Shown piece after piece: positions 19,041-27,128 of a stretch of DNA of 64,000 nucleotides. The notes beneath the pieces were generated by a model, which worked only from the letters and a program-made list of their open reading frames with translations, did not search any database and was not told the origin of the DNA. The first letter of the stretch is position 1. Every line of letters begins with the position of its first letter. The DNA is from Dehalococcoides mccartyi 195 (GTDB taxonomy: Bacteria > Chloroflexota > Dehalococcoidia > Dehalococcoidales > Dehalococcoidaceae): contig NC_002936.3 of NCBI RefSeq assembly GCF_000011905.1, positions 1 to 64,000 of the forward strand, given 5' to 3'. Made by a program: the position numbers and the translations under genes.

Positions 19041-19469
19041 ATGCATAAACAAAATTCTATAGCCGGTGAACTGGCAAATGACGGTTTTCGCCTGACCCCC
19101 CAGCGGGTGCTTATTCTGGAAGCTCTGGATATGGCTGAAGGGCATATGAGCGCCGAAGATATCTACGCTGAGGTGGGGCAGGAATATCCCAATATAAATA
19201 TTTCCACTGTTTACCGTACCCTGGAGCTTTTAAAGGGGCAAGGCCTGGTGCTGGAAACAGACATGGGTGACGGGCGTTTACGCTACCATAGTGTCAATAA
19301 GGGTTCACGCCATTATCTGGTTTGCCGTAAATGCGGAAAGATAACCGACCTGAGCGAAGATATGGTCAGAGAGCAGGAGCAGAGTATCTTAAAAAAGTAT
19401 GGCTTTGCGGCTGATTTCAAAAATCTGGTTATTTACGGACAGTGCCGGAAGTGCGGTGATTCGGCCTGA
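19041..19469 (+). CDS. Fur/PerR family metalloregulator
   Basis: The 142-aa protein has a winged-helix DNA-binding domain (GFRLTPQRVLILEAL, STVYRTLELL) and a C-terminal dimerisation domain with two CxxC pairs (CRKCG near 98-102 and CRKCGD at the end) for structural zinc. Whether it senses iron, zinc or peroxide cannot be told from the sequence. The ATG has no ribosome site and lies six bases after a -10, so translation is probably leaderless. Terminator downstream. Confidence 0.9.
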   Translation: MHKQNSIAGELANDGFRLTPQRVLILEALDMAEGHMSAEDIYAEVGQEYPNINISTVYRTLELLKGQGLVLETDMGDGRLRYHSVNKGSRHYLVCRKCGKITDLSEDMVREQEQSILKKYGFAADFKNLVIYGQCRKCGDSA

Positions 19470-19502
19470 GAGTTTGGGAGATTTTAGAGCAAATATATTC
19501 AC

Positions 19503-19528
19503 TGCCTTTAAAAGGCGGTTTTTTTATT
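19503..19528 (+). terminator. terminator after fur-family gene
   Basis: A short hairpin (TGCCTTT / AAAAGGCG) followed by eight T residues. It overlaps the last codons of the convergent membrane-protein gene. Confidence 0.75.
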
Positions 19529-20276
19529 CGTGTATAACCGGGTTGGGGCTGGGCTGGAAGGGGTGGGTGCGCAGCACCAGTGAGTACAGATGGGGATACT
19601 GGGATTTTAAGTGGATAAGGTATTTTATCCACTGGTTAAGCAGCAGGGCATACATACGCTTTACATCATTGGCAATATGGGCTTTGTCAGTTTCCGGTAG
19701 ATTTTCAAGGCTCTGGCGGGCATCCAGTTCCTCTCCCAGGTGGAAGCTTGCCCAGAGCAGGTCGGTAAAATCATCTTTTTCCAGCAAATTAGGGTTTTCA
19801 AGCAATGTCAGCATAAAAGAGCGTTTGGCGTCCAGCAGGTTTTTAAGGTGCTGAAGGTCCAGCTTACCGGGGTTCGGCATATGGCTGAAATGGGCAGAGT
19901 AAGTAAGCGCTTTTTTAAATTCGGCATTTGACCAGTTTTTATCTACTGCCATCTGGGAAGAAATCTGTTCGGGGTTATCAAAGCTGTCCAGCAGTTTTCC
20001 CAGCAGGGCATTGCCCAGTTCGCTGTAAAAAGCCCCCACAACCATGTTCATTTTTTGGGATAGGGCGTGCTTTTCCCGGCTGGTAAGTATCCGTTCAATA
20101 ACCACTACCACCAGAAAGACCTCCAGAGGTATAAAAGCCAAATCCCCCAGCATATAAATAAATATGTGGTGGCTGTCCTGAAAAATATAATAATGAAGCA
20201 GATACAGCAGGGTTGAGGCTGTAAGGCTTATTATGGCTACGGTAACAATAAAACGGCCCAGTTTGCGGTTTTCCAT
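19524..20276 (-). CDS. hypothetical membrane protein with cytoplasmic helical domain
   Basis: I do not recognise a family. The open frame extends far upstream, but the likely start is ATG at 20276 (250 aa): MENRKLGRF then a hydrophobic span (about 8-27), a second span (about 40-62) and a long charged helical domain. Upstream codons overlap the divergent promoter of the PH-domain gene. A TATAAA lies 13 bases before the ATG and no ribosome site is seen. It is divergent from the PH-domain gene and may share regulation with it. Confidence 0.65.
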   Translation of the reverse strand: MENRKLGRFIVTVAIISLTASTLLYLLHYYIFQDSHHIFIYMLGDLAFIPLEVFLVVVVIERILTSREKHALSQKMNMVVGAFYSELGNALLGKLLDSFDNPEQISSQMAVDKNWSNAEFKKALTYSAHFSHMPNPGKLDLQHLKNLLDAKRSFMLTLLENPNLLEKDDFTDLLWASFHLGEELDARQSLENLPETDKAHIANDVKRMYALLLNQWIKYLIHLKSQYPHLYSLVLRTHPFQPSPNPVIHE

Positions 20277-20322
20277 AAGGTTATTTAACTTTATAGCCGC
20301 CTGCTTGTCAATATATACAGGA

Positions 20323-20351
20323 TTGACCGCCCTTATCCCCTCAATTACAAT
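20323..20351 (+). promoter_or_regulatory. promoter of the PH-domain gene
   Basis: TTGACC (20323-20328) and TACAAT (20346-20351) are exactly 17 bases apart; transcription would start near 20358, just before AAGGAGG. Confidence 0.75.
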
Positions 20352-20378
20352 GTTGCCAGACCAAAAAAGGAGGCTGAT

Positions 20379-20765
20379 ATGGCAAAGCATGCACCTGATA
20401 TGGTGGTGGACAAAAAAGACCAGCTGGAGCAGATTGAGGGTATCTGCCTGCCGGAGGAGCTTATCCATGCCGTTTTTGACCTGAAAGGGCAGGGTACCGG
20501 ATTTATCGGCCTGACTAACAAGCGGATAATCTTCTATGACAGGGAGTTTGCCAAAAAGGCCAAGGCTATTGTCAGCCTGCCTTACAGCCGGGTGGTAACG
20601 GTGGGCAGTGAAGACAAGGGCGGGTTTATATTCCGCAAGGGTTTTATGGTGAGTGACAAGCTCTACGTGGGTGTATCCGGGCAGGAGGTCAAAGAGTTTG
20701 AATTTCGGGGCGGAGACAAGGCCCACCAGGCTCACGATATTATCATGACCTATGTGCTTGATTAA
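20379..20765 (+). CDS. bacterial PH-domain-like protein
   Basis: The 128-aa protein has the pattern of bacterial pleckstrin-like domains: GFIGLTNKRIIFYDRE followed by SLPYSRV, short beta-strands and a C-terminal helix. No signal or membrane segment. Such proteins may bind lipid or protein partners; no function can be assigned. Strong promoter and ribosome site. The divergent neighbour is a membrane protein, a plausible partner by position only. Confidence 0.7.
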   Translation: MAKHAPDMVVDKKDQLEQIEGICLPEELIHAVFDLKGQGTGFIGLTNKRIIFYDREFAKKAKAIVSLPYSRVVTVGSEDKGGFIFRKGFMVSDKLYVGVSGQEVKEFEFRGGDKAHQAHDIIMTYVLD

Positions 20766-20771
20766 AAAAAT

Positions 20772-20796
20772 AGGCAGGGCGAACGTTCACCCTGCC
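20772..20796 (-). terminator. terminator for the 46-aa gene
   Basis: A near-perfect palindrome GGCAGGG...CCCTGCC with an inner GAACGTTC. On the minus strand it is followed by TATTTTTTT, so it mainly terminates the minus-strand small gene; it may also stop the plus-strand PH-domain transcript. Confidence 0.75.
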
Positions 20797-20845
20797 ATAT
20801 AATAAACTTGCCCGCATGCAGGACAAGCAGACCAGGCTAAAGCGG

Positions 20846-20986
20846 TTATCTTAAGCCGTAATAGTCGGCCTGCAGGCTTGCACGGCTTCTGTTCCAGAGG
20901 TAGGCATATTTGGCCTTGGGGGGCATAAAAAGCCACTTGAACTGGAAAATAGTGCGTTCAATTTGCTCAGCAATTCTGTTAGCCAT
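20846..20986 (-). CDS. 46-aa conserved-looking small protein
   Basis: A short open frame with a clear ribosome site (AAAGGAG, seven bases before ATG) and a strong terminator downstream. The product starts MANRIAEQIERTIFQ and includes FKWLFMPPKAKYAYLW; it is basic and aromatic with a Pro-Pro break. I do not recognise a family. The signals on both sides make it a real gene rather than chance. Confidence 0.65.
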   Translation of the reverse strand: MANRIAEQIERTIFQFKWLFMPPKAKYAYLWNRSRASLQADYYGLR

Positions 20987-21042
20987 TTCAGTTCTCCTTT
21001 CCGGTGTTCGTTACTTAATATAACGCAACGGGCGGGGAAAGG

Positions 21043-23430
21043 TTATGGCTGAAAAATATAAAGGCTTTGGCCGTCAGTGGCAAAATCCAGGCTGCCCCAT
21101 ATATCGGTGCGGTAGATATGGTTTTCGGCCATAACCAGGCTAAGGCGGGACAGGGTTTCGGGGTGGGGGTGTCCGTAGCGGTTGTCCGCACCGGCTGAAA
21201 TCAGCCCGAAAACGGGTAATGTTACATTTAAAAACTCTGTGCCGGAAGAATATTTTGAGCCGTGGTGGGCTACTTTTAACACGGTGGTATTCTCAAGCAG
21301 GCGGCGGGTGATAAGCTGGTATTCTGTGGCAGTTTCAATATCGGCACAAAAAAGGTAGTTTATCTGCCCGCAGCTTAGGGTCAGCACGGTGCTTTGGTTG
21401 TTGTCCCTATCCGCTTCCTTGCTTGCTAAACCCTCAAACGGGCTTATTACCTCCAGAACCGCCCCGTTTGCCAGAGTTATCTGCATACCTGTTTGGGCAG
21501 TTCTGGCCGGAATAGCCTTTTCCTGTATTAAATCTTGATAGTTCTGGTAAAGGGCGTCCTGATTTTGAGTTTGAGGCAGAAGCACTTCAGTTACGCTGTA
21601 ACGTTCCAGCACTTCCAAAAGCCCGCTTAGGTGGTCTGAATCCGGGTGGGTCAGAATAACCATTTCTATATTGCGGTCAAAAAAGGGCAGGTGTTTATCC
21701 AGTTCATTGCAGAGGGCTTGGGGGCTGGGGCCGCCGTCTATGAGTATATCCTGATTCTGGTACTGGATAAGTATGGCATCACCCTGCCCCACATCCAGAA
21801 AGTAAACGTGCATTTTCTGGTCAGCTGACGGGTTCAGGCCGAAAGAAAATACCAGCACCGGTACGGCCATGCCTACCAGCACCCAGCGCAGTTTAATTGC
21901 CGAAGACGGGTTGGCATGGCTTCGGGCGGGGATTTTCAAAAAGTGTTTGTACGCCCGGTAAAGTACCCCCAGCAGGAAATAGTAAATACCCATAAGTATT
22001 GCCCCCGGGCGGATACCGGCTAAGAGCACGCCCGGAAGTGAGGCGGTCAGGGATACTACTGTAAGCATATAGCGGCAGGGCAGCCAGGCCAGGTAGCCCA
22101 TAAACACCGCCCCGGCCGGAAAGACCAGCCCCAGCAGGGCAGTTAAAAAAGACAGTACTATAATAAACGGCATGGCCGGCATGGCCAGCAAGGTAGCCAC
22201 CGGCCCTATCAGGGATATATTTTCAAAATAATAAAGTAGCACCGGCCAGATACCGGCAATAGCGGCCAGGGAAACCCCCAGACCATCCAGCACTATACCC
22301 AGAGCTGTCCTGAGTATGCCTTCGGAAAGGCCGAAACGCTCCAGCAGCCTTAGGTTGAGTTCCTTCAGCATGGGGTAAACCAGTATCAGCCCCAGCATGG
22401 ACATGAAACTGAGCTGGAACGAAACAGACCACAAAATAGATGGGGTAAAGGCCACCATAACCGCCGCCGCCAGGCATAAGGCCGGCATGGCATTTTTCTG
22501 CCGCCCCAGCAGCTCGGCGGCAAGAAATATACTGGCCATAATCACCGCCCTGACCACCGGCGGGTCAAAACCGCTGAGCAGGGAGTATCCCCAGATAAGT
22601 ATCAGGGTCAGGTATATATAAATATAGCCCCTTTTGCCCAGTACCCAGCCCAGGGCTGTAAGGAGTATGCCGGAGAGTATGCTTAAGTTAGCACCGGATA
22701 TAGCCAGCAGGTGGGTAGTGCCGGATATACTGAACTCTGCCTGGATATCTTCGGGTATGTTGCTTCTTTCGCCCAGCAGTATTCCCTTGGCAAGTGAGGA
22801 TTCGGGTTCGGGTATGGCCCTGCTAAGGCTTTCGGAGAGATTCTGGCGGAAGCTGAATATAGCTGCCATTAGCGGGTTTCCGTTCCCCTCTGACAGGAGG
22901 GTTATTTCCGGGTAGACCATGACCGAGTATATCTGCTGGTTTGCCAGATAGGCTTTGTAATCAAACCCTTCAAAGTTTTCCGGGGTTTTTAAATAGCCGT
23001 TTATCTGAATTTCTTCGCCGTAGTGGTATTCGGGGTAGCTTGGCAGGGTCAGAAGGATATTTCCGGATACACCCTGCCAGCCGTCCGGGGTTGCAATGCT
23101 GTTTACGTTCAGTACTATCAGGCTGGTTTGGTCACGGTTGTCAGGGTTTTGGGTTATTATGCCCTTAAGCTCCAGTTTGCCGCTGTCATTATAGTAACTC
23201 AGCTGGGAAGGGTCTGAATTGGTATTAAGCTGGCTGCCCGCAAGTAAAATCCCGCCGGAGATTGCCAGAACACCCAGACTAAGTCCCAGCAGCAGGCGGT
23301 ATCTTTTTCTGAAAATGAACCAGAATCCGCCCAGCACTGCTGCCAGCACAATAAACGGCAAGACAGGCAAACCCAAGCGGCTTAAAGCCACCCCGCCAAT
23401 CAGCCCCAGACTGATAAGGCTGATAATCAA
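21043..23430 (-). CDS. comEC: ComEC/Rec2 DNA-uptake channel
   Basis: ComEC forms the inner-membrane channel for single-stranded DNA in natural transformation. The 795-aa protein has N-terminal membrane segments and an extracellular DUF4131 region, a multi-span competence domain (SGANLSILSG, GFDPPVVRAVIMASIFL), and a C-terminal metallo-beta-lactamase domain (LDVGQGDAILI, LTHPDSDHLSG, AHHGSKYSSG). The start is TTG, overlapping the comEA stop by four bases. Full-length, no lesion seen. Confidence 0.95.
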   Translation of the reverse strand: MIISLISLGLIGGVALSRLGLPVLPFIVLAAVLGGFWFIFRKRYRLLLGLSLGVLAISGGILLAGSQLNTNSDPSQLSYYNDSGKLELKGIITQNPDNRDQTSLIVLNVNSIATPDGWQGVSGNILLTLPSYPEYHYGEEIQINGYLKTPENFEGFDYKAYLANQQIYSVMVYPEITLLSEGNGNPLMAAIFSFRQNLSESLSRAIPEPESSLAKGILLGERSNIPEDIQAEFSISGTTHLLAISGANLSILSGILLTALGWVLGKRGYIYIYLTLILIWGYSLLSGFDPPVVRAVIMASIFLAAELLGRQKNAMPALCLAAAVMVAFTPSILWSVSFQLSFMSMLGLILVYPMLKELNLRLLERFGLSEGILRTALGIVLDGLGVSLAAIAGIWPVLLYYFENISLIGPVATLLAMPAMPFIIVLSFLTALLGLVFPAGAVFMGYLAWLPCRYMLTVVSLTASLPGVLLAGIRPGAILMGIYYFLLGVLYRAYKHFLKIPARSHANPSSAIKLRWVLVGMAVPVLVFSFGLNPSADQKMHVYFLDVGQGDAILIQYQNQDILIDGGPSPQALCNELDKHLPFFDRNIEMVILTHPDSDHLSGLLEVLERYSVTEVLLPQTQNQDALYQNYQDLIQEKAIPARTAQTGMQITLANGAVLEVISPFEGLASKEADRDNNQSTVLTLSCGQINYLFCADIETATEYQLITRRLLENTTVLKVAHHGSKYSSGTEFLNVTLPVFGLISAGADNRYGHPHPETLSRLSLVMAENHIYRTDIWGSLDFATDGQSLYIFQP

Positions 23431-23927
23431 GGCATATCTGCCGTTTCAGAAACACATATCAGGTCTTTTATCTGGTCATAAAGACTCTGGCTGAAGCCGG
23501 GAATCAGCATCAGTTCCAGAGTATTTTTAAAGCCCCCGTTTTGGTTGCGGTAGGTGACAATATCGTTTGCCCTTGCTTCGCCTATGCCTGGCAGGGCAAC
23601 CAGCAGCCAGATTTCCGCCCGGTTCAGGTCTATTTTCTGGGCTGAAGACCCTGGTACAGGCGGATTGAAACTGAGGTAGATAGTTGTAAGCTCTGAGTTA
23701 TCCATTAGTCCGCCTGCGGCTTCAAGCAGGCTCTGAAGGGTATCCCGGGTGTTTCCGGGGTAAATACCCGGCAGCTTTATATTGCCTGAAATATTTATCT
23801 CAAGCTGGTTCGGGCTAATCTGGGAGGGGGTATATACCTCAAGCGGTGCAGTTTCCGAACATCCCTGAGCGCTTAGCACTGCCAAGGCAAGCCCCAGCAG
23901 CAGGGCAAATCTTTTAGTAACCTTCAT
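23427..23927 (-). CDS. comEA: ComEA-type DNA-binding lipoprotein
   Basis: ComEA captures double-stranded DNA outside the membrane and hands it to ComEC. The 166-aa product has a lipoprotein signal (basic MKVTKR, hydrophobic core, SAQGC lipobox), a SLBB-like segment (INISGNIKLPGIYPGN) and helix-hairpin-helix motifs (IDLNRAEIWLLVALPGIGEARANDIV). Lipid anchoring rather than a transmembrane helix is a modest difference from B. subtilis ComEA. It is coupled to comEC by a four-base overlap. GGGAGG precedes the ATG. Confidence 0.93.
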   Translation of the reverse strand: MKVTKRFALLLGLALAVLSAQGCSETAPLEVYTPSQISPNQLEINISGNIKLPGIYPGNTRDTLQSLLEAAGGLMDNSELTTIYLSFNPPVPGSSAQKIDLNRAEIWLLVALPGIGEARANDIVTYRNQNGGFKNTLELMLIPGFSQSLYDQIKDLICVSETADMP

Positions 23928-24097
23928 ATGTCCTCCCGAAGCCGTAAAGGGATATAAATGTTTCTAGGCTATACTAAAAGGATTTACCCGTCAATATATC
24001 CGGGCAGAAGGCTAGAAGACCGGCGGACAAGTTTCGGCCAGGGGTAAGCATGCAAAGGCGTCAATACATATGTGAATAGGGGTTTGGCAAAGGGGGC

Positions 24098-24763
24098 TTA
24101 AGCGGCGGCGGTCAGGATATCCCGTATCTCGGTTTCTTTGGAAGCGTCAGCCACTATCATAAACTGGTCACCTGCCTGGACGGTGGTTTCGGGGCGGGGC
24201 AGGACGGGTTTGCTGTCTTTGCGGATTATCAGGGAGATAATGGTCTGGGAAGGCAGCACCAGTTCATGTATCTGTTTGCCCACTGTCAGGGCATTATCAG
24301 GTATGCGTATATCTATAATCTCCAGGTCTTTGCCGTGCAGGGTTAAGAGGTGGGTCATGGCGTGACTGGGTACTTCGTGTTCAATATGTTCCAGTATAAT
24401 ATTGGTGGAGTTTACGGTGGAATCCACCCCCAGTTTTTTAAATACAGATTCATTCTTGGGGTTTCTGACCCGGGCTATAGTGCGGGGTACGTTAAATTTG
24501 TACTTGGCAACCTGACAGGCTACCAGATTGTCTTCGTCATCTCCGGTTACGGCAATAAGCAAGTCAGCTCTGGAAGTGCCGGCTTCAGTCAGAACGGCGG
24601 TTTCGCAGCCGTCACCGTGCAAACAGACACTCCCCATTTCTTTATTTATGCCGTCACACAGGGCGGAATTTTTTTCAATCAGAAGTACCTCATGCCCGTC
24701 ATTCAGAAGGGCTTTTAAGAGATAATAACCCAGACGTCCGCCGCCGATTACTACAACATACAT
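24098..24763 (-). CDS. trkA: TrkA-type potassium uptake regulator (RCK N and C lobes)
   Basis: The 221-aa protein has an NAD(H)-binding Rossmann domain (VIGGGRLGYYLL) and a C-terminal RCK_C lobe, the normal layout of KtrA/half-TrkA proteins that gate TrkH/KtrB channels from the cytoplasm. It follows the 134-aa TrkA-N protein after four bases and the usp gene before that. Likely works with trkH upstream. Nothing obvious lies in the 170 bases between it and comEA. Confidence 0.9.
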   Translation of the reverse strand: MYVVVIGGGRLGYYLLKALLNDGHEVLLIEKNSALCDGINKEMGSVCLHGDGCETAVLTEAGTSRADLLIAVTGDDEDNLVACQVAKYKFNVPRTIARVRNPKNESVFKKLGVDSTVNSTNIILEHIEHEVPSHAMTHLLTLHGKDLEIIDIRIPDNALTVGKQIHELVLPSQTIISLIIRKDSKPVLPRPETTVQAGDQFMIVADASKETEIRDILTAAA

Positions 24764-24767
24764 AGGT

Positions 24768-25172
24768 TTATTCCTTGCCTTCTATCTTGTCTTTGAGCAT
24801 TTGGGCGAAGATAGTAGTGGGACTTATGGCATCCAGCCCAAGCAGGGTATAAAGGTCACGGCGGAGGGGGTCATATATGCGGCAGACCACTTTGGGTACG
24901 TTGAAAATCTTTTTGGCTATCTGGGCGGCCATAATATTGCGGTTGTCACCCTGGGTAACGGCTACAAAGGCATCTGCGGTTTCAATCCCGGCCTTTTTTA
25001 GTGAATCTTCATCCATTCCGTTGCATAAAAGGGCGGTGCCTTTGAAGTCTGCCGGCAGGCGGCGGAAACTATATGCATCTACATCCAGAGAAATAACTTC
25101 ATTGCCTTCTTTATCCAGCATGGTGGCCAGCTGGGCGCCAACCCGCCCGCAACCCATAATGACTACTTTCAT
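24768..25172 (-). CDS. short TrkA-N (RCK N-lobe only) protein
   Basis: The 134-aa protein has the Rossmann motif MGCGRVGAQLA and the Asp that binds the NAD ribose (SLDVDAYSF), but ends after the N lobe, with no RCK_C ligand-binding domain. This is short for the family. The frame is intact and tightly packed between usp and trkA, so it looks like a real stand-alone N-lobe subunit, possibly pairing with the 221-aa protein. Confidence 0.88.
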   Translation of the reverse strand: MKVVIMGCGRVGAQLATMLDKEGNEVISLDVDAYSFRRLPADFKGTALLCNGMDEDSLKKAGIETADAFVAVTQGDNRNIMAAQIAKKIFNVPKVVCRIYDPLRRDLYTLLGLDAISPTTIFAQMLKDKIEGKE

Positions 25173-25175
25173 CTT

Positions 25176-25604
25176 TTACACCTTGCGCTGATGATAAACT
25201 ATTACCCGGCAGGGAGCATTCTGAAGTATGTAGGGCAGAACGCCGCCCATGCAAAACTCCCCGAAGCGGGTTTTATAGCTAAGACCTATCAGTATAAGGT
25301 CTATTTCTTTCTCTATAGCCTCATCAATAATAGCGTTGGCTACTTCGCGTGCCTGAAGGAGGTCTGTTTCCAGCTTTACGCCCTGCTTTTCAGCTATTTC
25401 TTCGGCTTTGGCCAGAATACCCTCAGCTTTGGTTATGGCAGATGAAAGTTCGGCATCAAGAGGCAAAGCCCGTTCAACCGGAATGATATGAACAGCAAAT
25501 ACCCTGGTTTTGCCGGAAACTTTAGATATAGTGCAGGCTAGACTTATAGCCTCTTCATCTGTTTCCGTACCGTCTACGGGTACCAGTATACGTTCAAATT
25601 CCAT
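25176..25604 (-). CDS. universal stress protein (UspA family)
   Basis: The 142-aa protein has the Usp fold: start FERILVPVDGTETDEEA, a central helix, and the C-terminal GGVLPYILQNAPCRVIVYH. It is first in a unit with the two TrkA-type genes, three bases before the next gene. Usp proteins bind nucleotides and often sit with ion transporters, so a role in regulating potassium uptake is plausible. It has its own promoter. Confidence 0.9.
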   Translation of the reverse strand: MEFERILVPVDGTETDEEAISLACTISKVSGKTRVFAVHIIPVERALPLDAELSSAITKAEGILAKAEEIAEKQGVKLETDLLQAREVANAIIDEAIEKEIDLILIGLSYKTRFGEFCMGGVLPYILQNAPCRVIVYHQRKV

Positions 25605-25639
25605 AGTCTATCGGATAGCCCCTTATTTCCACAAAGTCC

Positions 25640-25668
25640 ATTATAAACTGCGGTTTAATACTTTACAA
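25640..25668 (-). promoter_or_regulatory. promoter of usp-trkA-trkA unit
   Basis: Minus-strand TTGTAA (25663-25668) and TATAAT (25640-25645) are 17 bases apart, between the trkH stop and the usp start. The downstream three genes can thus be transcribed apart from trkH. Confidence 0.7.
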
Positions 25669-25679
25669 CTAAGCGGCTC

Positions 25680-27125
25680 TTAACGCCAGCGCCAGAAGGC
25701 CGGTATGAACAAAACCAGCAGGGTGAATAGCTCTATTCTGCCCACCAGCATGGCTGTAAGGAGTACCAGTTTGCCGATACCGGGTATGTCCGCATAACTG
25801 GCCATGGGACCGACAGTACCCAGCGCCGGGCCTACGTTTCCCAAACAGGAGGTGATGCTGGATAGGGCGGTAACGAAGTCCAGCCCTATGGCACTCATTA
25901 CTAAAAAGCCTGCCCACAGGGTGGCAAAGTAGAGTATAGTCAGGCCTACCGAACGGGAGATAAGCTTGTCTGAAATAACATAGCCGCCTATTTTGATGGG
26001 TATAACCGCGTTGGGGTTGAAAGTAAGCTGAATACGGCGGTAAGTATATTTAAATAAAACCAGCAGGCGGATTACCTTTAGGCCGCCCCCGGTAGAACCG
26101 GCAGATGCGCCTACTACCATAAGCACCAGTAAAATAGCCTGTGAAAAGTGAGGCCACTGGGCGAAATCAGCGGTGGCAAAACCGGTGGTAGTCATAACCG
26201 AAGCTGTCTGGAAGCTGGCCTGGCGCAGACCTTCAAAGATACCCATTCCGGCATTGGCTACCAAGTCCCAGTTTATCAGCAGAATACAGCCTATCAGGAT
26301 ACCTATGTATAACTTGAACTCCGCATTGCCGAAAAATTTGGCCGGGCGGCCTTTCCAGAGCAGGTAATAATACAGCCCGAAGTTTACCCCGCTGGCTACC
26401 ATGAAGAAAATAAGAATAAGCTCAACCGCCAGATTGTTATACACCCCGATACTGCTTACCGGGGCAAAGCCTCCGGTGGGGGTAGTGGTCAGGATAATAT
26501 TAAAGGCATCAAACCCGGGCAGACCGGCCAGCATAAGGGCTATAAAACCGGCTACTGTAAAGCCCAGATAAAGCAGCCACAATGTTCTTGCGGTATCCCG
26601 GATACGCGAGGTCAGCCGTTCCTGCTGACCGGGGGTTTCGGCTTCCATAAGCTGGGAAGCGCCTATGCCCAGCATGGGCAGAATGGTCACAAACAGCATG
26701 ATAATGCCCAAGCCGCCTATCCACTGGGTAAGGGAACGCCAGACAAGTATGCCGTGAGGCAAATTTTCTACGCTGCTGAATACACTGGCACCGGTGGTAG
26801 TCAGGCCGCTCATAGCCTCAAAGATACAGTCTATGACACTGGGAAGCACCCCTGAAATGATAAAGGGAAGCGAACCGAAAAGGGCGGCCATAATCCAGCT
26901 GCCGGCCACAATAGCCAGGGATTCGCGCAGGCTGATACGCCTTTCGGTAATGGGGGTGAAACGCCACAGCAGAAAGCCGGCACTTAAGGTGATGACAATG
27001 GAAACGCCGAAAGCTAATTGGTCCGGCTCTGCGTTTATCAGGCTGAAAACAAAGGGGATAAACATGAAGCCGCCCAAGATGGCAATAACCAGCCCCAGGT
27101 AATGGAGAACGTTATTTATTTTCAT
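25680..27125 (-). CDS. trkH: TrkH potassium transporter membrane subunit
   Basis: TrkH is the potassium-conducting membrane protein. The 481-aa protein has the four-fold repeated pore segments, seen as LTTTGASVFSS, TTPTGGFAPVSS, TTTGFATADFAQW and SCLGNVGPALG, and about ten membrane spans. The RCK protein TrkA is encoded just upstream (three-base gap), giving a complete Trk system. Confidence 0.95.
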   Translation of the reverse strand: MKINNVLHYLGLVIAILGGFMFIPFVFSLINAEPDQLAFGVSIVITLSAGFLLWRFTPITERRISLRESLAIVAGSWIMAALFGSLPFIISGVLPSVIDCIFEAMSGLTTTGASVFSSVENLPHGILVWRSLTQWIGGLGIIMLFVTILPMLGIGASQLMEAETPGQQERLTSRIRDTARTLWLLYLGFTVAGFIALMLAGLPGFDAFNIILTTTPTGGFAPVSSIGVYNNLAVELILIFFMVASGVNFGLYYYLLWKGRPAKFFGNAEFKLYIGILIGCILLINWDLVANAGMGIFEGLRQASFQTASVMTTTGFATADFAQWPHFSQAILLVLMVVGASAGSTGGGLKVIRLLVLFKYTYRRIQLTFNPNAVIPIKIGGYVISDKLISRSVGLTILYFATLWAGFLVMSAIGLDFVTALSSITSCLGNVGPALGTVGPMASYADIPGIGKLVLLTAMLVGRIELFTLLVLFIPAFWRWR

Positions 27126-27128
27126 GTC

